A DNA stretch of 43,641 bases from NCBI RefSeq assembly GCF_030682515.1, contig NZ_JAUXOD010000008.1, positions 1 to 43,641 on the forward strand, written 5' to 3'. Below, in pieces: positions 36,151 through 43,641 of this stretch. The notes beneath the pieces are model-generated. The model was given only the letters and a program-made list of their open reading frames with translations, searched no databases and was not told the origin of the DNA. The DNA comes from Hoeflea sp. Lineage in GTDB: Bacteria; Pseudomonadota; Alphaproteobacteria; Rhizobiales; Rhizobiaceae. Both the position numbers and the translations under genes were made by a program. The first letter of the stretch is position 1, and the number at the start of each line of letters is the position of its first letter.

Positions 36151-36690
36151 ATGGCGATTGCGTGCCTAGGTTGGGGATCGTTGATCTGGGATCCACGCGA
36201 GCTTCCTATCCGCCGAGAGTGGTTTGACGATGGTCCGCTGCTGAGAGTGGAATTCACGCGCCAGTCGAACAACGGGCGCATAACTCTGGTGCTGGAGCCG
36301 ACAGCACCAGAGGTGCGTTCGTTCTGGGCCATTATGGACACGGACGATTTGGCGCTCGCGAAACGGCAGCTGATGGTGCGCGAGGGGACGAAGAACGGCG
36401 ACTGGGTGGCGACCTGGTCGCAGGGCGGAGCCGCGCCGGAGGCGCTGCCGGGCTTACCGGGCTGGGCCTTGGCGCATGGCGTGGAAGGCGTGGTGTGGAC
36501 GGCACTGCCCCCGCAGTTCGACGGACAATCGGTGGCCCCGACCATTGAGCAGGTCGTCTCCTACTTACAGGGGCTCGAGGGTGCAAAGAAAGACGAGGCC
36601 GAACGCTATATCCGCCATGCGCCCCGGCAGATCAACACCCCGTACAGGCGGAGGATTGAAGCCGACCTTGGGTGGACGGCCCTGCCATAG
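36151..36690 (+). CDS. Conserved 'GWGSLIWDP' protein, possibly GGCT-like
   Basis: A 179-residue soluble protein starting MAIACLGWGSLIWDPRELPI, with VEFTRQSNNGRITLVLEP following. The GSL turn after a hydrophobic first strand recalls the gamma-glutamylcyclotransferase-like fold, where a similar loop binds substrate, but the match is only suggestive. The C-terminal half is helical and charged (GAKKDEAERYIRHAP). GAGGAGAGGGG precedes the ATG at 36151. It is divergent from the hook ATPase with 201 bases between, so the two may be co-regulated. Confidence 0.7.
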   Translation: MAIACLGWGSLIWDPRELPIRREWFDDGPLLRVEFTRQSNNGRITLVLEPTAPEVRSFWAIMDTDDLALAKRQLMVREGTKNGDWVATWSQGGAAPEALPGLPGWALAHGVEGVVWTALPPQFDGQSVAPTIEQVVSYLQGLEGAKKDEAERYIRHAPRQINTPYRRRIEADLGWTALP

Positions 36691-37096
36691 GGCACTGCAT
36701 GCGCATCATGTCCCCATCTTGCGCAACGGGGACATGATGAAGCGGGATGACTGCTTCCGGGCGTAGGCAACGAGCGTCGGTATGGCCGCAATGAGGGCGC
36801 CAAGCTGCCTGTCCGAAATGCGCCCCCGTTTCGGTCGGCCGTGAACAAAAGTGCTCATCCCAAAAGCTGCCGTTCGCTCCGATTGAGATGATGTCAATAA
36901 AGGGCGGAGAGCGGACCTACGCAGTTGTGGAAACTGATCATCGGATACGTTGGAAGTGGACACTCGATCGGTTCGCCCGAGCAGCTGGTTCGGTCGGCCC
37001 AAGGAGCCCACTGCAGTCATATCACTCTTTAATGATGAAAATTCTTATCCGTTAGGAATATAGCAGAACCTTAACATTTGGCGGCCAGGGGTCTCG
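36691..37096. other. Intergenic gap with strong hairpin
   Basis: About 400 bases. A perfect 12-bp inverted repeat lies at 36704-36739. The rest shows no convincing gene; a 104-codon minus-strand frame (36706-37020) has no ribosome-binding site or family motif. The A/T-rich last 70 bases are probably the promoter region of the LysE-type gene. Confidence 0.45.
36704..36739. repeat. Perfect 12-bp inverted repeat with palindromic loop
   Basis: CATCATGTCCCC (36704-36715) and GGGGACATGATG (36728-36739) flank a 12-base loop that itself contains the palindrome TTGCGCAA. It begins 13 bases after the stop of the gene at 36151. No T-run follows on either strand, so it is not a standard terminator. Confidence 0.85.
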
Positions 37097-37672
37097 ATGG
37101 TATCTACAGCATTCATTTTCGCAGTATTGGCGTTACTCCTCGCCCCCGGCCCTACCAACACCCTTATGGGGCTGGCCGGTGCTCATGGTGGGTTGTCCCG
37201 CGTTGTTCAGCTTATCCCTGCTGAACTGGCGGGATATGCCACAGCGATACTGCCCCTGTCATTCTTGGGCGCGCAGCTTTTTCAGAACATGCCGGGATTT
37301 GAATTGGTCCTCAAGGTCGCGGCTGCGATTTGGATCGCTGTTCTCGCCATCAAACTATGGACCTCGCTGGCACCTAGCGATGAGGCCAAAGAGATCAGCG
37401 CCCGGCAGGTCTACATCACAACATGCCTAAATCCCAAAGCGCTTGTCTTCAGCCTTGTCCTGCTCCCTTCTGTCCAAACCGCAGATTTTTTGCCATATTT
37501 TGCTCTGTTTGCTGCAATGGTGATCGGCGTCGCACTGGTCTGGGGCGGCCTCGGGGTTATGACGCAGGTATCGGCTACCGGGACCAGGAGGCTGATGATC
37601 ATTCAACGCGTAGCATCGGCATGGCTGATGTTTGTGTCACTGTCACTCGTGGTCAACATCATCCAAGCATGA
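37097..37672 (+). CDS. LysE/RhtB-family exporter
   Basis: A 191-residue membrane protein with about six hydrophobic segments. It has the LysE-type start LLLAPGPTNTLMGLAGAHGG and the mid-protein TTCLNPKALVFSLVLLP segment, both diagnostic for the superfamily. It is clearly divergent in sequence from the LysE-type exporter at 13778. The substrate is unknown. CAGGGG lies upstream of the ATG. It is flanked by long non-coding gaps, so it is probably a single-gene unit. Confidence 0.87.
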   Translation: MVSTAFIFAVLALLLAPGPTNTLMGLAGAHGGLSRVVQLIPAELAGYATAILPLSFLGAQLFQNMPGFELVLKVAAAIWIAVLAIKLWTSLAPSDEAKEISARQVYITTCLNPKALVFSLVLLPSVQTADFLPYFALFAAMVIGVALVWGGLGVMTQVSATGTRRLMIIQRVASAWLMFVSLSLVVNIIQA

Positions 37673-38028
37673 GCAGCAGCTTCGTCCGCACTGCGGTCAT
37701 TAAGCCTGCGAGAATGCTGCGATACGCACGAGCGGCCGGTTCGGTGAAGTCGCGCAGAGGCGCAGACCTCTGCCTCGAATGTCGGCTCTGGGCCGATGAG
37801 GTCGATGGTCCACCTCCAAGGGTCAGCGGTGTCATGCTGCGCCGCCGCATGGCGGCTTGGAGCCCTTAGAAGCGGACGGTCGGGCATGGTTCGGTGCAAG
37901 CCTCGAATATGCAGATGAATTGCAATGCTGCCGTCCCGAAACTGCACAGAGGCTCAACTCTGACTTCCAAAATATCTTCATCAGCGTAGAGTAGGCATTA
38001 TAATCCCCGCAAAAGCTCGGAGTTGTCG
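37673..38028. other. Intergenic gap, no gene seen
   Basis: About 355 bases with short frames on both strands that lack ribosome-binding sites and family motifs. It contains TGCGGTCATTA at 37692-37702, which resembles an arm of the inverted repeat at 38740-38772. Confidence 0.4.
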
Positions 38029-38439
38029 ATGCCAGAACCCATCAAAGATCGCGAAGCAATGATTGCCAGCATGACCCCGGAGTTGCGGCCGGGCCGCTTC
38101 GTTTTCTGCGCTCTGAATGATCTCCCGCTTTCAACAACGATGCGCGACGGAGCGATATGTCTCTTTCGTGAGGCGGAGGGTGTTTCCGTTCTCCTGCCAG
38201 TCGATTTGGCTGAGGCGGAGGGTCTACCCGTCGAAATGCCAATGTGCCAGATCACGCTGCAGGTCTTTTCGTCACTTGCTGGCGTGGGACTGACAGCAGG
38301 CGTCTCCGCCGCACTCGGCGCTGCAAACATTCCCTGTAATATGATCGCCGCCGCGTTACACGACCATGTCTTCGTCCCAGAGGATAGAGCAAAGGAAGCA
38401 CTGGCCGTGCTTCTCTGCCTTTCGGCATCTGCCCGGTAG
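38029..38439 (+). CDS. ACT domain-containing protein (DUF2241-like)
   Basis: A 136-residue soluble protein with two ACT-like halves. The N-terminal half contains GRFVFCALNDLP and EGVSVLLPVDLAE; the C-terminal half contains CQITLQVFSSLAGVGLTAGVS and IPCNMIAAALHDHVFVP, an ACT-type strand-helix arrangement that usually binds amino acids. It has no catalytic domain, so it may be a small ligand-binding regulator. GGAG lies six bases before ATG 38029; a TTG two codons earlier is less likely. Confidence 0.82.
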   Translation: MPEPIKDREAMIASMTPELRPGRFVFCALNDLPLSTTMRDGAICLFREAEGVSVLLPVDLAEAEGLPVEMPMCQITLQVFSSLAGVGLTAGVSAALGAANIPCNMIAAALHDHVFVPEDRAKEALAVLLCLSASAR

Positions 38440-38805
38440 ATCGGCAGTGTGAGCCTGATAGAGGAATGGAAACTCGCCATTGTCAGCCTTCGTTCTACCC
38501 CGTCGACGATAGCGCAGGTGCGAACCCAGGCTGCGCGCGTGCAGCGAACGACCGGTAGGTCCACATCGCAGACACTCAATACCCAAAAATTCTGCGGCAT
38601 TCCTGAGTGACCGGTTCGGGGAAGCTGCACCGCGGCGCAGTGGTCATCCCGACCGGTCGCAATGGGCCGTAAATTCCAGAATAAAATTGGATTTCGGAGG
38701 CCCAAAATGGGCGAAACCTGACTTTCGCGGCAATTTTCATCAATGACCGCAATTCGGAAATGCGGTCATTGACATGTCTCAATCCAATGGCCGCATCGCT
38801 TTTGC
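38440..38805. other. Intergenic gap between convergent genes
   Basis: About 365 bases without a credible gene. It holds the 12-bp inverted repeat at 38740-38772 and a stretch at 38600-38660 with repeated GACCGGT and GTGGTCAT-like words, perhaps a degenerate intergenic repeat. Confidence 0.4.
38740..38772. repeat. Perfect 12-bp inverted repeat
   Basis: TCAATGACCGCA (38740-38751) and TGCGGTCATTGA (38761-38772) with a 9-base loop. It lies 33 bases past the RidA gene stop (minus strand). No T-run follows on that side, only TGAAAATTG, so termination is possible but weak. Confidence 0.85.
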
Positions 38806-39201
38806 TCAGGCCGCTGCAGTCGCTTCGATCTCGAAAAGCAGTCCAGGGATCGCGAGGCGCGTCACTCCCAGGAGGGTCATCGGTGGGGCAACCCGATGGG
38901 GGCCGAAACGCATGCCCAGAAGGTCAAAATTCTTCAGCGCTTCATCCACGTCAGTGGCATAGATACCCAACTTGACCACATTACTCAGGTCCATCCCCGC
39001 GCCTTTCAGCACCGCTTCAAGATTGTCGAGGGCGAGGCTGATCTGAGCACGCATGTCGCCGGGATGTTGCGGAGCGCCATCGCTATCCACCGCGGTTTGA
39101 CCCGCGCATATCACTTGCCGCGCCGCGCCTTCGATCACCTCGGCCTGATTGTAGCCCAGCTTGATAGACCAATCCCAGGGGTTCACTGCTGCCCGTTTCA
39201 T
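38806..39201 (-). CDS. RidA family protein
   Basis: A 131-residue protein of the RidA/YjgF/YER057c family, whose founding members hydrolyse reactive enamine/imine intermediates. Family segments are VICAGQTAVDSDGAPQHPGD, then DLSNVVKLGIYATDVDEA, and the C-terminal GVTRLAIPGLLFEIEATA, which has the Arg and Glu that bind and activate substrate in canonical RidA. AGAAGGAG precedes the start at 39201. It is divergent from a WYL-domain regulator, with an inverted repeat between, so that regulator probably controls it. Confidence 0.9.
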   Translation of the reverse strand: MKRAAVNPWDWSIKLGYNQAEVIEGAARQVICAGQTAVDSDGAPQHPGDMRAQISLALDNLEAVLKGAGMDLSNVVKLGIYATDVDEALKNFDLLGMRFGPHRVAPPMTLLGVTRLAIPGLLFEIEATAAA

Positions 39202-39244
39202 ATCGCAATCTCCTTCTGCGCGTTGCTGGATTCGATATAGGATC

Positions 39245-39271
39245 AAATAGTGCCAAATCCTGTCACTATTT
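39245..39271. promoter_or_regulatory. Candidate operator between RidA and WYL regulator genes
   Basis: AAATAGTG (39245-39252) and CACTATTT (39264-39271) form a perfect 8-bp inverted repeat with an 11-base spacer. It lies within the 86-base divergent region, 16 bases before the regulator start and 44 bases from the RidA start. It is a natural binding site for the adjacent WYL regulator. Confidence 0.5.
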
Positions 39272-39287
39272 CTGTTATGGTGGCGAT

Positions 39288-40028
39288 ATGAATGTGAGAC
39301 TAAGACACGACGCCATCGTGCGCAGCCTGCGCCGCAACGGCACATCCACGGTTGAAGCGCTTGCAGTGGAAGTTGGCACCTCTCGCCGAACCGTATTGCG
39401 CGACATCAGCGCCCTGCGGGAAGAAGGCTATGTGATCCATTCTGATGTCGGCCGCGGTGGTGGTCTTCAGCTTGATCCGCAGTCGGTCCAAACCAACGCC
39501 AAACTTTCGGTCCCCGAGGTCTTCGCCCTGTTGATCAGTGTCGCCGCCATGCGGGCCGCCGGAAACTTACCGTTCTCCGATCTTGCCAACGCGGGGCTTG
39601 CCAAGATCGAAAAAGCGTTGCCCGCGGACAAGATCAAGGACCTGCGTAGTTTCCTGGAGTGTCTGCACATCGGCCAGCTGTCGCCGCTACAGGACCTGTC
39701 GGATATAGGGAAAATGGACCCGGAACTGCTACCCGCGTTTGAAACGGCTTTTCTTGGACGCCAATTCGTTCGGTTTGACTATCGCGACGCAAAGGGCCGC
39801 AAGACCCGACGCGAGGTCGAGCCTCAGGCCATGCTGATCTTGCCACCCCTTTGGTACCTCGTCGGCTGGGACCCCTCGCGAGAGGACTTCCGCCATTTCA
39901 GAATGGACAGAATAAGCAACATAGAAGCGGTGGCCAAAACCCAGTTTCGCCGCCGCCACGTGCCTTTCGAAGATGATGTTTGTCCCTACAGCGAATTGCA
40001 GCCGCAAAGAAAAGCAGGTCATGAGTGA
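39288..40028 (+). CDS. YafY-like HTH/WYL-domain transcriptional regulator
   Basis: A 246-residue regulator. Residues 1-60 form a DeoR-type helix-turn-helix (SLRRNGTSTVEALAVEVGTS, RRTVLRDISALREEGY, DVGRGGGLQL). The middle is a helical linker, and residues about 150-225 are a WYL domain (REVEPQAMLILPPLWYLVGW, then FRHFRMDRISNIE), which senses small ligands or nucleic acid. It is divergent from a RidA gene. Its own start overlaps closely with the proposed operator, so autorepression is likely. Confidence 0.9.
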   Translation: MNVRLRHDAIVRSLRRNGTSTVEALAVEVGTSRRTVLRDISALREEGYVIHSDVGRGGGLQLDPQSVQTNAKLSVPEVFALLISVAAMRAAGNLPFSDLANAGLAKIEKALPADKIKDLRSFLECLHIGQLSPLQDLSDIGKMDPELLPAFETAFLGRQFVRFDYRDAKGRKTRREVEPQAMLILPPLWYLVGWDPSREDFRHFRMDRISNIEAVAKTQFRRRHVPFEDDVCPYSELQPQRKAGHE

Positions 40029-40252
40029 AGTGCACAATATCGGTCACTCCGGACTCGAAGCTGCCTTCCGCCGCTAAACGCACCAAGGTCCGCAAAGGGC
40101 CGAAAGTGTCGCCACACGCGATGGAGTTCAACGTCCGCTTTGCCCAATGGCATTCGGAAACTTGCCAGTCCCCTCCCGGCCCCGAAGCCGCCCGTTGGCT
40201 ACGTGCCCCCCAGCCGGTTGTTCCCGGTCTTGAACTCAACTCCCGTAAGCGG
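40029..40252. other. Intergenic gap between convergent genes
   Basis: About 224 bases between the WYL regulator and the helicase 3' end. An open frame crosses it on the plus strand but continues antisense into the helicase and lacks a start site. No terminator with a T-run was found. Confidence 0.4.
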
Positions 40253-43200
40253 CTAGACGCGGGAGACTACCACCCGGAACCGGGCCTGTGTCGTCTTGGT
40301 CAGGAAAAGCTCCGTCGTGGCCAGCAACCGCAATATGTCCGGGGTCACGGTCTCGACAGTCGCCCCCGGCTGGACAAGCACAACTTCAAAATTCAACTTT
40401 GATCGCCGTGCCTTTTCCTTGAAATAGGAAAGCAGCTTCATATCGCCCTTCAGGAAGCGCGATGCGCCCTGTTTCGACCATGTCTCATGCCGTCGCTTGA
40501 GATCGACGTAGAGGCGGGGCAGCCCTCCATGCTTGACCGCCATGCTCTTCTGGGCCTGGCCGCAAAGCGTGTAGAAATTGCGGATGTCGGCCGAGATGCG
40601 CCCGCCATGCGCATTCTTGCAGTGGATGAGACAAAGCCTTATGTCGTCGCCCATATCCTTCAGGGCGACAAGGTCGGCGGCCTCCCCGTGCCCGTCATCG
40701 TTGAAAATCAGATCGAACTCGTCCTCGATATGCTGAAAGGCCCGATACTGGATCGTGTCCCGGTCTTTGGCCCTGTTCATCGATTCCCGGTTGAGCGGAA
40801 TGCCCGCCCAGTCCCAGGCCTCCAGTGACTCCTGCGGATAGGTCGCGGGCTCGAGCGGGGTGGGTATGTGATAGCAGTTATAGGAGTGCGTGCCGTCGGA
40901 GTAACGGACGATGAAGGGATCGGTGATGAGATATTCCTCGAGCGGCACGGCTTCCGCCGCATGCGCCTTCTTTACTTTCAGGCGGGGACCGGAGACCCAG
41001 TCGTGGCTGTATCCGCCGGGCAGGTCCGCCGCGATGCGTAGCCGGTAGGTCGAGCGCGAGCCCTCGGTTGCGATGTCGATATCGATCGCGCCGTCGTCGC
41101 CCACAGCTGCGATGCCAAGGTCGATCAGGAAGACCGGCACCTCGGTGCTGTCAAATAGCATGAACTGCCTGTCGCTAAAGCGCATCTGCGCCTGTTCGCC
41201 CCATTGCACTGCGATCGGATATGCGCCGTATGGCGCTGTCAGCTTCTGGGGTCGCAGGAAGTCACGCGTGATGTTGGAGTCCAGTTCGACGTCCGAAGAC
41301 ACCTTGGTCCAGGTGCGATTGCACCATTCCATCCATGTGGAGATGGTGCCCGATTTCTGCTGCCAGATTTTCCCTTTGCGCTGCGTGCCGCCCCAAAGAA
41401 CCCGTTCGCCGTCCTCGTAGCCCAGACAGGCAATGTTGTTGAGCTGCGATTCCGCCTTCTCGATACTCGCCAGCCCCTCGGTCACGTTCGGCCCGAAATA
41501 TGACGTGAAGCTGATCGCGCCGATGCGCGATGATCCCATGCTTTTGACGAGCGGCATCTCGACATTGTTGAGAATGCGAAAGACCGCCGGGCCGCTGAGA
41601 AGCGCCGTTTCATCGGAGGTGATCGCCCGGGCCATTCGCTCCGTGCGCAGCCCCTGGTAATCGCTGGCATAGATGAACAATGCGCCGGCGGTCTTATCCC
41701 ACCGGGCGAGAAGAAGATCGTAGACCGAATTCTCCAGATTCTGGTAGTTTCCCCAATCGACGGTCGAGGTACGATGCACCACCGCGACGAGCAGGTTGTT
41801 TTCCTCATCAAGGGCGTACCAGCTCTCGGCGTCGCCCGGCAGAACCTCGGCATAGTTGAGCGGCGACCAATCCTCACATTTCGTGCGGAATATCTGGGTC
41901 GACAGGGCCGGGCGAAGATTCCAGAGCGACAATTGGGCATGAAGATCGCCCCGTTCCTTTAGGCTCATCACGACATCCCGAAGCCGCAGTTCCTCGTGGA
42001 TGCGCTCTTCGCTGAGCCGCTTGATGAGCCCGTCCCAGTCAGCCCCCTCGGCATAAAGAGCGGCCAGCTTGGCTTCCGCTTCCGGGTCAGCGATGTTCGC
42101 GACGACGGTCGCTTCCCCGATCGTGCCGGTGGCGCCCTTGCGCGTGAATCTCCCGATGAACTGAAGCGTGACCGCCAGCGATTTATGCGTGTCGTGCAGG
42201 GCGGCGATTTTAAGATTGGGAAGGTCGAACCCTTCGCCGAGCATGTCGACGCAAACCACGATACGCGCACCGTCCCCACTGCGGTCTAAGACCTTGTCCA
42301 GCGCGGCGGCATTGATCTGCCGCCGCCCGGGGCCGGAATAGACGATGACCGGATGAAGTTCGGGGGCCAGCTCCTGATACAGGGCCCAGACGACATCGGC
42401 GCGATCCCTGTTGCGGGTGCGGGCCATAAGCAGATGGTCCAGGCCCAGCGCGCCGCGGTCCTTGCGCAGGACGGCGACCGCCTTCTCGGCGATGGCGCGA
42501 TCCCGGGCGGCGTCATCGCCATATTCTTCGACCGTGCGCAGATTGATGGGCCGGTAATAGCCGGCCTTCTGGGCGTCGCCGAGCTTGTAATTAAAGATGA
42601 TCTTGCCATCGACGCGCTTGCCGTCCCGGCGGAACGGGGTGGCGGTGAATTGGAGTATGCGCTTGTCGAGGAACCTGTCCCGCACCGCCGCCCAGGTCGA
42701 GGCGGTGACGTGATGGGCCTCGTCGACAAAGATGTCACTGCACTGGTCCAGCAGGTAGTCGAGAGCTTCGGGCGCAAACGTGCGCAGGCTGTCGGGCAGC
42801 GTCACGATTACGTTGGCATTTTCGATCAGCGCGCGGCATTCCTCGATCGATTGAAGGCCTGTGGTGATCTTTGCGACGTGCGGGCCGGGGAGTTGTCCGG
42901 GGACGACGCCGGCATCGGGCAGCACGCCCAGCGTGACGAACTTCTCGGATATCTGGGTCCGGAGGGCATCCGACGGCACAAGCACAAGGGTCCGGGGCAG
43001 TTGCCTGTAGACCTGCGTTGCCAGCATGGTTTCGGTCTTGCCGGTCCCGGTCGGCAGAACGACCGTGGCCGGTTCAAACTGCTCGCCCACCGCGAAGTGC
43101 GCCGCGATCGCGTGCAGCGCACCGATCTGCGGCATCCGCAGCCCCGGCTCCTGCTCTTTCTCGTTCTCGACGCGGAACGTGAATTTATTGCGCCACAGCG

Positions 43201-43600
43201 CGAGAACCTGCTCGGGAGTCGCGGCATAATCCTCAAGCGCACCCGGACTGTCCCAGAGCAGCGCGGTGTTGTCAGTCAAATCGGCGAGGCCGGATAATTG
43301 CCCGGCATTCAGCACCGGCAATGTCGAATCCACCCGGCGCGCGCCTTTGTGGCGCAGCAATATCTGGTCGAAGGGCGGGGCCAGGTCAGTCTTTATAAGG
43401 TCGTGACCCTTGTATTGCGACGGGGCAATCTGTGCGCGGCACCGGGCGCCGCGAAACGAACGCTGGCAAATCAGGTTGCCGCCGATTTTGATCTTGCGCT
43501 CAGAGCCCAACCGAAAATTATATTGTGTGATTTCAGCGGCTTGTGATTCTCTGTGGTTTGCGAAGACGACGGAGGATAGGATGGCCTGGACTGAAATCAC
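40253..43600 (-). CDS. DEAD/DEAH helicase with nuclease-like C-terminus, 5' end disturbed
   Basis: A protein of up to 1115 residues. Superfamily 2 helicase motifs are complete: PTGTGKTE (183-190), DEAH (293-296), TATPFR (319-324), and GEGFDLPNLK with QFIGRFTRKG near 455-490. An N-terminal patch has paired cysteines (GGNLICQRSFRGARC). Near the C-terminus GHGEAADLVALKD is followed by LCLIHCK (Asp976, then His993-x-Lys995), resembling a PD-(D/E)xK nuclease core with His for Glu. Helicase-nuclease fusions of this type are usually anti-phage or restriction proteins. The first 23 or so codons lie in or beside an IS5-family element, so the native start is uncertain and may be lost. Confidence 0.8.
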   Translation of the reverse strand: MISVQAILSSVVFANHRESQAAEITQYNFRLGSERKIKIGGNLICQRSFRGARCRAQIAPSQYKGHDLIKTDLAPPFDQILLRHKGARRVDSTLPVLNAGQLSGLADLTDNTALLWDSPGALEDYAATPEQVLALWRNKFTFRVENEKEQEPGLRMPQIGALHAIAAHFAVGEQFEPATVVLPTGTGKTETMLATQVYRQLPRTLVLVPSDALRTQISEKFVTLGVLPDAGVVPGQLPGPHVAKITTGLQSIEECRALIENANVIVTLPDSLRTFAPEALDYLLDQCSDIFVDEAHHVTASTWAAVRDRFLDKRILQFTATPFRRDGKRVDGKIIFNYKLGDAQKAGYYRPINLRTVEEYGDDAARDRAIAEKAVAVLRKDRGALGLDHLLMARTRNRDRADVVWALYQELAPELHPVIVYSGPGRRQINAAALDKVLDRSGDGARIVVCVDMLGEGFDLPNLKIAALHDTHKSLAVTLQFIGRFTRKGATGTIGEATVVANIADPEAEAKLAALYAEGADWDGLIKRLSEERIHEELRLRDVVMSLKERGDLHAQLSLWNLRPALSTQIFRTKCEDWSPLNYAEVLPGDAESWYALDEENNLLVAVVHRTSTVDWGNYQNLENSVYDLLLARWDKTAGALFIYASDYQGLRTERMARAITSDETALLSGPAVFRILNNVEMPLVKSMGSSRIGAISFTSYFGPNVTEGLASIEKAESQLNNIACLGYEDGERVLWGGTQRKGKIWQQKSGTISTWMEWCNRTWTKVSSDVELDSNITRDFLRPQKLTAPYGAYPIAVQWGEQAQMRFSDRQFMLFDSTEVPVFLIDLGIAAVGDDGAIDIDIATEGSRSTYRLRIAADLPGGYSHDWVSGPRLKVKKAHAAEAVPLEEYLITDPFIVRYSDGTHSYNCYHIPTPLEPATYPQESLEAWDWAGIPLNRESMNRAKDRDTIQYRAFQHIEDEFDLIFNDDGHGEAADLVALKDMGDDIRLCLIHCKNAHGGRISADIRNFYTLCGQAQKSMAVKHGGLPRLYVDLKRRHETWSKQGASRFLKGDMKLLSYFKEKARRSKLNFEVVLVQPGATVETVTPDILRLLATTELFLTKTTQARFRVVVSRV

Positions 43601-43641
43601 TCGGGAGCAATATGACCGGAGGGACCTGCGCTATGCAAGCG
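43581..43641 (+). mobile_element. IS5-family transposase, N-terminal fragment
   Basis: ATG at 43581, preceded by GGAGG, opens MAWTEITREQYDRRDLRYAS, the standard N-terminus of an IS5-family transposase class. The window ends after 20 codons. The left end of the element must lie within roughly 43530-43560, but its terminal inverted repeat cannot be fixed without the other end. The element lies across the 5' end of the helicase gene on the opposite strand. Confidence 0.75.

Noticed and set aside
36706-37020. 104-codon minus-strand frame
   Set aside because: There is no ribosome-binding site or recognisable family, and its end runs into the 12-bp inverted repeat. It could be a remnant but cannot be supported as a gene.
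40025-40402. Plus-strand frame across the gap and helicase 3' end
   Set aside because: It overlaps the helicase antisense, lacks a start site and has no motif.

Overview
The window is high-GC DNA from an alphaproteobacterium, most likely of the order Hyphomicrobiales (Rhizobiales), perhaps near Hoeflea or another Rhizobiaceae/Phyllobacteriaceae genus. The placement is inferred from gene content: paired L,D-transpeptidases, rsmE next to a plant-type gshA, a LysR/DUF1127 divergent pair, guaB near a ppx-rlmE operon, and a serine recombinase with DUF2924 and DUF3489. No 16S rRNA gene is present to confirm it.

Positions 1-29617 read as ordinary chromosome. After the tail of a DUF305 gene come a tag/DUF1801 operon on the minus strand, two tandem L,D-transpeptidases, and a small membrane protein. 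A carbon-oxidation block follows: glcD-glcE-(small membrane protein)-glcF on the minus strand with a divergent LysR regulator, then a FadR-type GntR regulator with lutA-lutB-lutC on the plus strand. These should oxidise glycolate and L-lactate and pass electrons to the respiratory chain. Next are a LysE exporter, rsmE, gshA, a DUF937 protein, the DUF1127/LysR pair, an endonuclease/exonuclease/phosphatase-fold protein, a MAPEG protein and an orphan acidic protein. The block ends with guaB and a membrane protein, a Tat-exported metallo-beta-lactamase-fold hydrolase, an MFS exporter, the ppx/gppA-rlmE operon and tRNA-Gln(CTG).

From the 3' end of tRNA-Gln to the end of the window the content becomes accessory. 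There is a partly duplicated segment, a large serine recombinase in an operon with DUF2924 and DUF3489, a frameshifted HNH-nuclease remnant, a Rad50/SMC-like ATPase with a CxxC hook, a divergent 'GWGSLIWDP' protein, a second LysE-type exporter, an ACT-domain protein, a RidA/WYL-regulator divergent pair, and a large DEAH helicase with a C-terminal nuclease-like region. The helicase 5' end runs into an IS5-family element cut by the window edge. Non-coding gaps here are long and hold several perfect or near-perfect inverted repeats.

The best candidates for something undescribed are the hook ATPase with its divergent neighbour, the helicase-nuclease protein, and the hairpin that abuts the ribosome-binding site of the recombinase operon. 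All three rest on motif reading only; no database search was possible.
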